Source: Agrobacterium tumefaciens
Lineage (GTDB): Bacteria; Pseudomonadota; Alphaproteobacteria; Rhizobiales; Rhizobiaceae
DNA length: 64,000 nt
NCBI GenBank assembly: GCA_025559845.1
Contig: CP048470.1
Span: 1,969,001 to 2,033,000 of the forward strand
Direction: 5' to 3'
Shown in pieces: positions 10,085 to 17,855 of this stretch; position 1 is the stretch's first letter; the number at the start of each line of letters is the position of its first letter. Below the pieces are notes generated by a model, which was not told the origin of the DNA, made no database searches, and saw only the letters and a list, made by a program, of their open reading frames with translations. The position numbers and the translations under genes are program-made.

Positions 10085-10282
10085 ATGTTGGACGGTGAAA
10101 ATCGACTGGCGGGATGTTTCCGCCGTTTCTTCAAAAATGAAAACGGTGCCACAATGGTCGAATATGGGCTGATTACGGCTCTGATTTCGGTTGGGATCAT
10201 CGCGGGCATGCGCAGTATTGGCACCCAGATCGATGGCGTTTTTCAGATTATCATCGACACGTTCGCAGCCTATGTCAGCTGA
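10085..10282 (+). CDS. Flp/Fap-type pilin, stand-alone
   Basis: A 65-residue class IVb (Flp) prepilin. After a basic leader (CFRRFFKNENG) comes the processing site G/ATMVEYGLI, in which the conserved Glu at +5 (residue 26) and Tyr at +6 of the mature protein are visible, followed by the hydrophobic helix TALISVGIIAGM. A CpaA/TadV-type prepilin peptidase would cut before Ala. No tad/cpa assembly genes lie within the window, so assembly must depend on a cluster elsewhere. The ATG at 10085 has a purine-rich GGGGGCGAG upstream. The downstream neighbour is convergent, only 13 bp away. Confidence 0.9.
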   Translation: MLDGENRLAGCFRRFFKNENGATMVEYGLITALISVGIIAGMRSIGTQIDGVFQIIIDTFAAYVS

Positions 10283-10295
10283 TTGATCGTTGCCT

Positions 10296-11177
10296 TCAGG
10301 ACAGCTTGACCTCAGTGGTTTTCAGCGCATCGGCAAGCCGAACCTTGGCAGAGCCCGGTTTCAGCGGTTTCTGCTGGCTCTCATGCGGTGCCCAGCCAGA
10401 GACATAGATGATCGAAAATGTTGCTCTGATGCGGCCATCCGGATCTGAATAACGCTCCCCATAAAGCTCCGCAGCGCGCATGAAAAACGCGCGGTTAAGC
10501 GGTTTGCGACTGCGGTCCTTGAGTGGGTTTGCCATGCCCATGGCGCGCAGATCTCGCATCAGCGGAAAAATCGAATCGTAGCGAACCGTGTAGGATTCGG
10601 CATCCGTCACCGGGAGTGCAAAACCAGCGCGCTGCAACAGCGCGCCAACGTCACGCACATCAGCAAAAGGAATGACCCGTGGACTTGCGCCGCCAGTCAG
10701 TTCGGCCTCGGCGGCCAAGAGAACGTTTCGCAGCTCGTGAAGCGTACCGCTGCCCGGTATGGCAGCAAGAAAAAGACCATCCGGTTTGAGCGCCCTGCGG
10801 ATCTGGATCAATGTGCCTGGAGTGTCGTTGGTCAGGTGCAAGGCCAGTGGTGATACGATGAGATTGGCGGACGCTTCCGTCAGCGGCAGGTGTTCCATCG
10901 AGGCAACCTGCGGCAGCTGTCCATCAAGTTCGAAACGAGCATCCGTCTCGATGCGCTGAATGCTGTCGATTTTGCCGGTTTCCGTCAGCCGTCTGGCAGT
11001 CACCCCGGTCGCGCCATGGAGTTCGATCGCGGTTTCGAACCGACGTTCGACGATGGCCAGGCGGTCAGCCAGTTCTTCCGCTGCCATATCGAGAAGAAAC
11101 AAAGCCTTGTCGTCGCGCCTGTTCCACGCTCTCCGGCGGTTAGCTTCGATCAGCGCTTCGTCAAAAAGAATATCCAT
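10296..11177 (-). CDS. SAM-dependent methyltransferase, NDUFAF5/BioC-like
   Basis: Class I methyltransferase-domain protein of 293 residues similar in layout to the alphaproteobacterial relatives of mitochondrial NDUFAF5 (a complex I assembly factor) and to BioC. The start MDILFDEALIEANRRRA is the characteristic opening of that group. The core includes VASMEHLPLTEASANLIVSP (motif equivalent to the LP-F-D-x-V segment), the post-motif LIQIRRALKPDGLFLAAIPG, and GFALPVTDAESYTVRYDS near the C-terminus. The glycine-rich SAM motif I is weak (AIELHGATG), as in NDUFAF5 relatives. It is divergent from comF, with 95 bp between. Confidence 0.8.
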   Translation of the reverse strand: MDILFDEALIEANRRRAWNRRDDKALFLLDMAAEELADRLAIVERRFETAIELHGATGVTARRLTETGKIDSIQRIETDARFELDGQLPQVASMEHLPLTEASANLIVSPLALHLTNDTPGTLIQIRRALKPDGLFLAAIPGSGTLHELRNVLLAAEAELTGGASPRVIPFADVRDVGALLQRAGFALPVTDAESYTVRYDSIFPLMRDLRAMGMANPLKDRSRKPLNRAFFMRAAELYGERYSDPDGRIRATFSIIYVSGWAPHESQQKPLKPGSAKVRLADALKTTEVKLS

Positions 11178-11272
11178 CGTCAGCCTGCTTCGGCTCTTTC
11201 GCCGTTTTATTCGGCAAGCCGTCTTTCATATCGCTCTCGCAAAGGCACCCGTTCGAAGCTAAAGTCAACCTC

Positions 11273-12052
11273 ATGGGTGCTGGTGTACGGCTGTTTTCCA
11301 TGTTCGGGACTGTTAAGGCGATGGGGCGATTTGCTCTTCGATCGGTCTTTCACATCGTCTGTCCGCCGACCTGTGCCGCCTGCGGCCGGATGACAGGTGC
11401 TGATGGCGCGCTTTGCCCCGATTGCTGGCGGGATGTGGGCTTCATAGAGCGCCCCTATTGCGAAGCTCTTGGAATTCCATTTTCCCTCGATCATGGAGAC
11501 GGTGTTGTCAGCGGTGAGGCCATCGCCAATCCGCCGGCCTTTGACCGGTTGCGGGCGGTTGCGATCCACGATGGTGTCGCCCGCAAACTGGTCCACCGTC
11601 TCAAATATCAAGATCGGACCGACCTTGCTCCCTTCATGGCGTCATGGATGCTGCGGGCAAGTGAGGGGAGGGTGGGGCCATGCGATTACGTCATTCCGGT
11701 ACCGTTGCATCGCCGAGATTTCACGCAGCGGCGTTTCAATCAGTCGGCGGAGTTGGCAAGACATCTTGTAAGGCTTGCCAAAAAGCAGTTGCTTGCGGGA
11801 ACGCTTCTGCGCGTCAAGCCCACACAGCGGCAGGTTGGCCTTCCAGCGCGTGCACGGCAGGACAATGTGCGTGGTGCCTTTGCGATTGCGCCCGGTCATG
11901 AAACGGATGTCGTCGGAAAGCGCATTGTTCTCGTTGATGACGTTTATACAACCGGCGCGACGATGGCCGCTGCGGTCCGTGTTTTGAAGAAGGCCGGTGC
12001 CGCCGATGTGACCGTTTTGATCTTTGCAATGGCTGTTTCCGGCCCTATATGA
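11273..12052 (+). CDS. ComF family protein (phosphoribosyltransferase-like)
   Basis: ComF-type protein of 259 residues. An N-terminal double zinc ribbon (CPPTCAACG, then CPDCW) precedes a type I phosphoribosyltransferase fold whose PRPP loop RIVLVDDVYTTGATMAAA is intact near residues 223-240. In naturally competent bacteria ComF acts in DNA uptake; in rhizobia its role is not established, and links to amidophosphoribosyl-type chemistry or DNA repair are proposed. Start choice is uncertain: ATGs at 11273, 11300 and 11321 are all in frame and none has a strong ribosome-binding site. Glutaredoxin follows 59 bp downstream. Confidence 0.88.
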   Translation: MGAGVRLFSMFGTVKAMGRFALRSVFHIVCPPTCAACGRMTGADGALCPDCWRDVGFIERPYCEALGIPFSLDHGDGVVSGEAIANPPAFDRLRAVAIHDGVARKLVHRLKYQDRTDLAPFMASWMLRASEGRVGPCDYVIPVPLHRRDFTQRRFNQSAELARHLVRLAKKQLLAGTLLRVKPTQRQVGLPARARQDNVRGAFAIAPGHETDVVGKRIVLVDDVYTTGATMAAAVRVLKKAGAADVTVLIFAMAVSGPI

Positions 12053-12111
12053 ATCACCAGTGAAAATGAAAACCGTGTGCTGTCGCACATCGGTTTGTGA
12101 GGCTGGAAAAC

Positions 12112-12366
12112 ATGGCATCGGTTACGATCTATACGCGAGATTTTTGCGGCTATTGCGCGCGCGCCAAGGCGCTGCTTGAAAGCAAGGGTGTCGACTACGC
12201 AGAATACAACGCCACCACCACGCCGGAATATCGACAGGAAATGATTGAGAAATCTGGCGGCACGACATTCCCGCAGATTTTCATAAACGGCCAGCATGTC
12301 GGTGGCTGTGACGATCTGCATGCACTGGATCGGGCCGGTAAACTTGACCCGATGTTGTCAAACTGA
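12112..12366 (+). CDS. grxC: Glutaredoxin 3
   Basis: Dithiol glutaredoxin of 84 residues that reduces disulfides and glutathionylated proteins using glutathione. The active site CGYC is at residues 12-15, the cis-proline TFPQIFI and the glutathione-binding GGCDDLHALD follow in the expected order. The ATG at 12112 preceded by GAGG is preferred to the in-frame GTG at 12097. The nitrilase-family gene begins 17 bp downstream, and the DUF1178 gene after that, so these three probably form one transcript. Confidence 0.95.
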   Translation: MASVTIYTRDFCGYCARAKALLESKGVDYAEYNATTTPEYRQEMIEKSGGTTFPQIFINGQHVGGCDDLHALDRAGKLDPMLSN

Positions 12367-12383
12367 TCCGAACGGAGGACGCG

Positions 12384-13244
12384 ATGACATTCAAGGTTGC
12401 CGCTATCCAAATGCGTTCCGGTGTCGATCCGGTCAAAAACGCCGCCGACATGGAGCGTCTGATCCGTGACGCGGCCTCCCAGGGGGCGGTCTATGTGCAG
12501 ACACCTGAAATGACGGGTGCTCTTCAGAAAAACCGACAGGAACTTCGAGCCGTTCTCAAAGACGAAGATGGTGATGTCATCGTTACGACAGCGGCTCGTT
12601 TGTCGCGGGAACTCGGCATCTACGTGCATGTTGGTTCGACGGCGATCGCCCGCTCCGATGGCAAAATTGCCAATCGCGGCTTCCTCTTTGCACCTGATGG
12701 CGCGCGGGTCTGTGCCTACGACAAGATTCACATGTTCGATGTCGATCTCGACAATGGTGAGAGCTGGCGCGAAAGTGCCGCCTATGAACCAGGTGGTGAA
12801 GCGCGCGTTGCCGACCTGCCGCTTGCCAAGTTCGGCTTCGCGATATGTTACGATGTTCGCTTCCCGCAACTTTTCCGCTCCGAGGCAATGGCTGGCGCCG
12901 AAGTGCTGACCGTTCCTGCAGCCTTTACCCGGCAGACCGGCGAGGCGCATTGGGAAATCCTGCTTCGCGCCCGCGCTATTGAAAACGGTGCATTCGTGAT
13001 TGCTGCCGCGCAGGGCGGCGTGCATGAGGATGGACGCGAGACGTTTGGTCATTCAATCATTATCGATCCATGGGGCAAGGTATTGGCCGTGGCGGGCGGT
13101 GCGGGCGAGGAGATCATCTTCGCCGAGATCGATCCTTCTCTCGTTGCGTCGGCACGCGGCAAGATACCCAATCTTAAAAATGCCCGGGAATTCAGACTGG
13201 AAACCGTTGGCTATGAACGCCCGAGCGGAGGAGAGGCGGCGTGA
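12384..13244 (+). CDS. Carbon-nitrogen hydrolase (Nit1/Nit2-type amidase)
   Basis: Nitrilase-superfamily hydrolase of 286 residues. The catalytic triad is complete: Glu42 in TPEMTG, Lys114 in YDKIHMFDVDL and Cys155 in FAICYDVRFP. The YDKIHLFDV and CYDxRFPxLFR signatures place it in the Nit branch, whose members hydrolyse deaminated glutathione (dGSH) or alpha-ketoglutaramate-type amides. Its position right behind glutaredoxin fits a glutathione-repair role, an inference from context. A GGAGG sequence lies 7 nt before the ATG. The stop overlaps the GTG start of the DUF1178 gene by 4 bp. Confidence 0.93.
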   Translation: MTFKVAAIQMRSGVDPVKNAADMERLIRDAASQGAVYVQTPEMTGALQKNRQELRAVLKDEDGDVIVTTAARLSRELGIYVHVGSTAIARSDGKIANRGFLFAPDGARVCAYDKIHMFDVDLDNGESWRESAAYEPGGEARVADLPLAKFGFAICYDVRFPQLFRSEAMAGAEVLTVPAAFTRQTGEAHWEILLRARAIENGAFVIAAAQGGVHEDGRETFGHSIIIDPWGKVLAVAGGAGEEIIFAEIDPSLVASARGKIPNLKNAREFRLETVGYERPSGGEAA

Positions 13245-13669
13245 TACGCTATGCGCTGGCCTGTGATAAAGGCCATGAATTTGAAGGGTGGTTTGCCGGG
13301 AGCGAGGATTTCGACAATCAGTTGCAGCGCGGATTTCTCTCCTGTCCTGTCTGTAATTCGCTGAAAATATCGAAGCTTTTGATGGCCCCGTCGGTGTCGA
13401 CTGCCCGCAAGAAGGACGAGCGGCAGTCATTGGCAATGGATACAGCACGCAAGGAGGCCATCGCCAAAATCAAGGAAGCCGTTGCCAACATCCGGGCCAG
13501 TTCGGAGGACGTCGGCGATAAATTTCCTGAAGAGGCGCGCAAGATACATTACGGCGAAGCTGATGAGCGTGGGATCGTCGGGCATGCTTCCATTCAGGAA
13601 GCCAAGGCACTTATCGATGAGGGCATCGAGATCGCACCGCTACCGATCCTGCCCGACGACGTGAACTGA
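13241..13669 (+). CDS. DUF1178 family protein
   Basis: Uncharacterised protein of 142 residues matching DUF1178. The N-terminus MIRYALACDKGHEFEGWF carries the invariant C-x-x-x-H, and a second Cys pair lies in FLSCPVCNSLKISKLLMAPS, so a zinc ribbon is likely. The remainder is an acidic/basic helical tail (AMDTARKEAIAKIKEAV) ending in APLPILPDDVN. It begins with GTG within the nitrilase stop codon, a coupled arrangement widespread in proteobacteria for grx/nit/DUF1178. Function is unknown. Confidence 0.9.
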   Translation: MIRYALACDKGHEFEGWFAGSEDFDNQLQRGFLSCPVCNSLKISKLLMAPSVSTARKKDERQSLAMDTARKEAIAKIKEAVANIRASSEDVGDKFPEEARKIHYGEADERGIVGHASIQEAKALIDEGIEIAPLPILPDDVN

Positions 13670-13677
13670 TCGCAGGG

Positions 13678-14247
13678 TTGCTGCTGGCAATCTATAATTT
13701 CGGGATACAGGTTGCACCATACGATGATCCCGCGGTCGTCGGTTTTGCCCGCCGAGAGCCGCTGAATTTCGAGGCTGCTGAGCGTGCCGAAGGCTTTGTG
13801 TCCAGATCTGGTTATGACGGTGCGCCTGGTCCTTATAGCTGGGGCAGGCAGATTTTTCCGCGCTTCCTTCAAGAAAACGGGGCCGTCAGCGGGGTGTCGT
13901 CACTTTCGATATGGCGCGATCCGGAATCGTTGATGGCCTATTCCTATTCGGGCGTTCACGCGGAAGCGCTGAAGCATGGTCGTAGCTGGAATGTGCCGCA
14001 GCGATGGCCGTCGCTGGTCCTGTGGTGGGTCGACGAAGGACACCATCCGACTTGGGAAGAGGCAGTACGGCGGTTTGAGCATCTGCATGACCAAGGCTCG
14101 TCACCTCATGCTTTCACCTTCAAACAGCCATTCGCCCCCGATGGTTCAGCCCTTGAAATAGACCGAGCCAAAGCAAAGGAAATTTCTGCAAGAAATGCAC
14201 TTGGTCAAAAGGATCTGTTATCGGTCATAAAGTCGATCCCGGTCTGA
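13678..14247 (+). CDS. DUF3291 family protein
   Basis: Protein of about 189 residues matching DUF3291, a stand-alone relative of the dimeric ferredoxin-like (monooxygenase-like) fold. Visible family features are LAIYNFGIQVAPYDDPAVVG at the start, EAAERAEGFVSRSGY, SLSIWRDPESLMAYSYSG and VLWWVDEGHHPTWEEAVRRFEHL. Its activity is unknown; proposals for the family include haem- or antibiotic-related oxidation. The start is unsure: TTG at 13678 directly abuts the only purine-rich element (AGGG), and CTG at 13684 would give better spacing. It lies 8 bp after the DUF1178 stop and converges on ubiG with 7 bp between. Confidence 0.82.
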   Translation: MLLAIYNFGIQVAPYDDPAVVGFARREPLNFEAAERAEGFVSRSGYDGAPGPYSWGRQIFPRFLQENGAVSGVSSLSIWRDPESLMAYSYSGVHAEALKHGRSWNVPQRWPSLVLWWVDEGHHPTWEEAVRRFEHLHDQGSSPHAFTFKQPFAPDGSALEIDRAKAKEISARNALGQKDLLSVIKSIPV

Positions 14248-14254
14248 CGCGATC

Positions 14255-15001
14255 TCAGCCAGGCCGCTTCGCCAGCATCATGTAGTTCACGTCCATATCA
14301 GGCGACAGGTTCCACTTGTCCTGGAGAACGTTGTAGAACACGCCTGTGCGATGGATGATGTCCATGCCGCTCGCGACCATTGGCCTTTCCAGTTCCTCAG
14401 GGCGGACCAGCTTTTCATATTGATGGGTTCCGCGTGGCAACCATCGCAACACATTCTCGGCCGCAAAAATTGCAAGCGCGCGCGCTTTCAGGGTGCGGTT
14501 GATGGTCGCTGCGAACATCAATCCACCGGGGCGCACCATCTTGGCGCAGGTCGTTACGAAGAGGTCGACGTTGGCCACGTGCTCGACGACTTCCATGTTC
14601 AAGACCACGTCGAAGGTTTCACCTGCCTCCTGCAATTGCTCGGCAGTCACCGCACGATAATCAACAGCAACGCCACTTTCCTGCGCGTGTGTGGAAGCAA
14701 TCCCAATGTTCTTTTCGGAAGGGTCTGCGCCAACCACGTCGGCACCCATACGTGCTACCGGCTCGGAAAGAAGTCCGCCGCCGCAACCAATGTCCAATAT
14801 ACGGAGGCCTTCCAGCGGCCGATGGGCCTTGGGATCTCGGCCAAAATTCTCGCAGATGCTGTTGCGGATATATTCGAGCCGCACAGGGTTAAACTTGTGC
14901 AATGGTCGAAACTTGCCTGTCGGGCTCCACCATTCGGCCGCCATTGCCGAAAAGCGGTCTACTTCGCTCTGGTCGACGGTTGTTTGTCCGGGTTCGCTCA
15001 T
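14255..15001 (-). CDS. ubiG: Ubiquinone biosynthesis O-methyltransferase UbiG
   Basis: SAM-dependent enzyme that performs both O-methylation steps of ubiquinone synthesis. From the ATG at 15001 it is 248 residues, the usual length. SAM motif [15 protein letters not shown] is at residues 68-81; [27 protein letters not shown] and the C-terminal [12 protein letters not shown] are hallmarks of UbiG. The frame is open to 15127, but the upstream part is not conserved-looking, and GGAGC stands 9 nt before the chosen start. In many rhizobia the divergent neighbour of ubiG is aspartokinase; here it is an SH3-domain gene instead. Confidence 0.96.
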   Translation of the reverse strand: MSEPGQTTVDQSEVDRFSAMAAEWWSPTGKFRPLHKFNPVRLEYIRNSICENFGRDPKAHRPLEGLRILDIGCGGGLLSEPVARMGADVVGADPSEKNIGIASTHAQESGVAVDYRAVTAEQLQEAGETFDVVLNMEVVEHVANVDLFVTTCAKMVRPGGLMFAATINRTLKARALAIFAAENVLRWLPRGTHQYEKLVRPEELERPMVASGMDIIHRTGVFYNVLQDKWNLSPDMDVNYMMLAKRPG

Positions 15002-15255
15002 GGGGCATGCTCCATCTTTTGTCTGACTGAAGTCGGATGAATGCCCTTTGAAGTCAAGGCCGGTCCCTCCGACGAGCAGTAAAAAACTGGGCGGTATGTC
15101 GTCGCAGGGAACTGAACGGGTCGGCATTTTGTTTCATGCTGTGTTCATGGTCGACCGGGTATTTTCGCTTTCGACAGTATCTGAATATGGCCGCTGTCCA
15201 CCGGGCACGGTGAGGCTGAAGATGGCAAGGCGTGGCCTTGCCGGAGGAGAAGAAC
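15002..15255. promoter_or_regulatory. Divergent intergenic region between ubiG and the SH3-protein gene
   Basis: About 250 bp with no convincing gene. It must contain promoters in both directions. The only element I can place with confidence is GGAGGAG at 15243-15249, the ribosome-binding site that decides the GTG start at 15256. Confidence 0.4.
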
Positions 15256-16020
15256 GTGAAGAAAAAACTTATGGGCGCAATCGCGATGCTGGCGATGCTT
15301 GCTGCTCCGGCGCTCGCCGAGGCTGCGACGCGCGGCTTCGCGACGGCCAATGTGAACATGCGCTCGGGTCCGAGCACGGCCTATCCGGCTGTTGTCGTCA
15401 TTCCGGTCGGCGCACCGCTGGTGGTCAATGGCTGCCTTTCCGATGCCCCTTGGTGTGACGTTTCGTTCGCACGCGGTCGCGGCTGGGTTGCGGGTCGGTA
15501 CATCGAGACCACCTACAGACAGAACCGGGTGTATGTCGAGCCGCGTTATTATCGCGACCTTGGCGTCCCGATCGTAACGTTTGAAGTCGGACGTTACTGG
15601 GACCGTTATTATCGCGACCGGGACTTCTACCGCGAGCGCGACCGCTGGCGTCGTCCACCGCCCTCCGGCGGCTACTGGAATGCGCCACCGCCGCGCGGAG
15701 ACTGGGATCGCCCACGTCCGCGTGATGAATGGCGCGATGGTCGCCGTGACGAGTGGCGTGATCCCCGTCAGGGTGGTGGCCCAAACGATGGTCGCTGGGA
15801 GCAACGCTACGGTGACTGGAACCAGGATCAGCGTCCACGTCGTGACGATGACCGACGCGACGAATGGCGTCGCAGCGAGCAACGTCGCGATGAACAGCGT
15901 AACGATGATCGTGGCCAGGTTGAACAACAGCAACGCAACCGCAGCACCATGGAGTGGGATCTCAACAGAGACAAACCACCAAGGCCGCGGCTTTGCCCCG
16001 ACGGTCAAAACTGCAACTGA
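15256..16020 (+). CDS. Secreted SH3-domain protein with charged Arg/Asp/Trp-rich repeat tail
   Basis: Exported protein of 254 residues. A signal peptide (KKKLMGAIAMLAMLAAPALAEA) precedes a bacterial SH3_3 domain at about residues 28-83 (NVNMRSGPSTAYPAVVVIP, then RGRGWVAGRYI), a fold that usually binds peptidoglycan. From about residue 110 the chain is low-complexity: YYRDRDFYRERDRWRR, then three DEWR units (PRDEWRDG, RRDEWRDP, RRDEWRRS) mixed with RP/PPP and QQ runs, ending in a CPDGQNC cysteine pair. I chose GTG at 15256, 6 nt after GGAGGAG, because it begins exactly at the signal peptide; an earlier GTG at 15232 is worse. An intrinsic terminator follows. Confidence 0.85.
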   Translation: MKKKLMGAIAMLAMLAAPALAEAATRGFATANVNMRSGPSTAYPAVVVIPVGAPLVVNGCLSDAPWCDVSFARGRGWVAGRYIETTYRQNRVYVEPRYYRDLGVPIVTFEVGRYWDRYYRDRDFYRERDRWRRPPPSGGYWNAPPPRGDWDRPRPRDEWRDGRRDEWRDPRQGGGPNDGRWEQRYGDWNQDQRPRRDDDRRDEWRRSEQRRDEQRNDDRGQVEQQQRNRSTMEWDLNRDKPPRPRLCPDGQNCN

Positions 16021-16032
16021 TCGATAGACAAG

Positions 16033-16061
16033 GCCCGACGCTTGCCCCGTCGGGCTTTCTT
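16033..16061 (+). terminator. Intrinsic terminator of the SH3-protein gene
   Basis: Eight-base-pair stem GCCCGACG / CGTCGGGC with a 7-nt loop followed by TTTCTT, 12 bp after the stop codon. Confidence 0.85.
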
Positions 16062-16092
16062 CATGAATTGCGCCGGAAGGTCGGCAGACAGC

Positions 16093-16335
16093 TTATTCTG
16101 CCGCAATCGCTTTTTTGGTACGTGTTTTGGATTTCGCAGCTGCTGTTGCGGCCACCTCTACCTTGGGAGCTGCTTTTTTGCGGGCAGCGGGTTTTGTCGC
16201 CTCGGACGTCTTCAGGAGCGCGTATTCGCTTTTGGCTTGCTCCCAATGTTCCGCGTCACGGCCATGCGGTTGGCCTTCTTTTTCCCACAGGGTGTAGGCT
16301 CGTTTGCTGATCCATTCGTGTTCCGAAACCTGCAT
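16093..16335 (-). CDS. DUF2934 domain protein
   Basis: Small basic protein of 80 residues. The N-terminal half SKRAYTLWEKEGQPHGRDAE followed by HWEQA is the DUF2934 signature, common in rhizobial genomes and of unknown function. The C-terminal half is an Ala/Lys-rich tail (ARKKAAPKVEVAATAAAKSK) reminiscent of histone-H1-like nucleic-acid-binding extensions. It is transcribed toward the SH3 gene; 31 bp beyond its stop lies that gene's terminator hairpin, which could serve both strands. Confidence 0.85.
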   Translation of the reverse strand: MQVSEHEWISKRAYTLWEKEGQPHGRDAEHWEQAKSEYALLKTSEATKPAARKKAAPKVEVAATAAAKSKTRTKKAIAAE

Positions 16336-16613
16336 GCTCGTCTCCCGTTGCTGTTAACAGCGCCTTGACAAGGCGGCACTCGCTTGGTCCGGCATACGCT
16401 CGACTGGACTCAATGCCGGCATTTCCGAGATCCATTACATGCCATGATTTCCAACGCGTCAAGCAAACATGCTGCGTTGCGAAATAGGTTTTCGAGCGTT
16501 TTTTGACAGATGCGAGGAAAATGCGGGAACGCAGGCCCTGCCGGAAGATCAACGTTGCGTGATCGTTCCCGCGCCGCCAAGATGCAAACAACAAAATTGG
16601 CAGGGAGGCACCG
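16336..16613. promoter_or_regulatory. Intergenic region upstream of the DUF2934 and HIBYL-CoA hydrolase genes
   Basis: A 278-bp divergent intergenic stretch. I see no gene. GGGAGG at 16603-16608 is the ribosome-binding site for the plus-strand start at 16614. No convincing promoter or operator was recognised. Confidence 0.35.
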
Positions 16614-17684
16614 ATGAATTCTGCAATACAGGCAGCGGAAAATATCCTCGTCGAAACAAGAGGCAAAGCTGGCCTTATTCGCCTCAACCGTCCCAGAGCG
16701 ATTAACAGCCTGACGATTCCCATGGTTCTCGATTTTTCTCAGGCCCTTTCGAGGTTTGAGCAGGCGCAGGAAACGGTCTGCGTCATTGTCGCAGGAGAGG
16801 GAGAGCGTGGACTTTGTGCGGGCGGTGATGTCCGAATTATCCATGATCTGGGAAAGGCCAACGATCCCGATCTGTTGCGGTTCTGGCGCGAGGAGTTCCC
16901 GCTGAACTATCGCATTGCACACTTCTCGAAGCCTTACGTGGCGTTGATGGATGGTATCGTGATGGGTGGTGGGGTCGGGATTTCAGGGCATGGCAGTCAT
17001 CGGATCGTCACAGAACGAACACGGCTGGCGATGCCGGAAACAGGGATCGGCTATTTTCCCGATGTCGGAGCAACCTGGCTTTTGCCGAAAGCGCCGGGCG
17101 AATGCGGTACCTGGCTCGGTTTGACGGGTAACACGGTGCTGGCTGCTGACGCGATCTACGCCGGGCTGGCAGATTGGTTCGTCCTTTCCAGTCAATTGCC
17201 GGATCTGGTTGAGGAATTGGCCTGGGTTGCCCATCAGGACGATATTGAGGACGTAATCCTGAAATATGCCGGAGACGCTGGTGAGAGTGTCCTCGAAGCC
17301 AATAGCAGCAAAGTCGACGCGGCATTCCGTTACGATACTGTCGAGGAGATTATCGACGCACTGAGAAAGAACGACGACACCTTCTCGCACGAAACAGTCG
17401 AGACATTACAGAAGCGGTCACCGACGAGCCTCAAGCTGACATTGCGACTGTTGCGAATGGGGCGTGAGAGCTCCAGCCTGATGGAATGCCTTGAGCGTGA
17501 ATTTTCAGCGGGCGCTGAGGTTTTGCGTCAGCATGATTTTTACGAGGGGGTTCGCGCGGCAATTGTGGACAAGGACCGCAATCCGCACTGGTCGCCAGCG
17601 ACGCTTGCAGACGTGACAGAAGACCACATTCGCACGTACCTGGACAAGCATGGTGTACGGCTCTTTCCTGACCACCGTCTTTGA
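16614..17684 (+). CDS. 3-hydroxyisobutyryl-CoA hydrolase (enoyl-CoA hydratase family)
   Basis: Crotonase-fold enzyme of 356 residues that releases 3-hydroxyisobutyrate from its CoA ester in valine breakdown. The oxyanion-hole segment GLCAGGDVR (residues 67-74), DGIVMGGGVGISGHGSHRIV, and MPETGIGYFPDVGATWLLPK with Glu142 and Asp150 are the HIBYL-CoA hydrolase signatures and separate it from plain enoyl-CoA hydratases. The length also fits (about 350, versus about 260 for hydratases). It has a good ribosome-binding site (GGGAGG). The downstream sulfate-binding gene starts 171 bp away and is probably independent. Confidence 0.92.
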   Translation: MNSAIQAAENILVETRGKAGLIRLNRPRAINSLTIPMVLDFSQALSRFEQAQETVCVIVAGEGERGLCAGGDVRIIHDLGKANDPDLLRFWREEFPLNYRIAHFSKPYVALMDGIVMGGGVGISGHGSHRIVTERTRLAMPETGIGYFPDVGATWLLPKAPGECGTWLGLTGNTVLAADAIYAGLADWFVLSSQLPDLVEELAWVAHQDDIEDVILKYAGDAGESVLEANSSKVDAAFRYDTVEEIIDALRKNDDTFSHETVETLQKRSPTSLKLTLRLLRMGRESSSLMECLEREFSAGAEVLRQHDFYEGVRAAIVDKDRNPHWSPATLADVTEDHIRTYLDKHGVRLFPDHRL

Positions 17685-17855
17685 TGCTGCGCCGCAAAAG
17701 AAATTCCGTTTCAACTTTCAGAAGGAAATAACGTTTCGACAGACTGCTGTTTCAGGATGGAATTTCTCGTTGTTTGCAACGGAAAGAACGACTGTTTCTC
17801 GCGGCGCTGTCCGTCACCCGGTATTTTGTCGACCATTCGACTTTCGGGGGTATTC

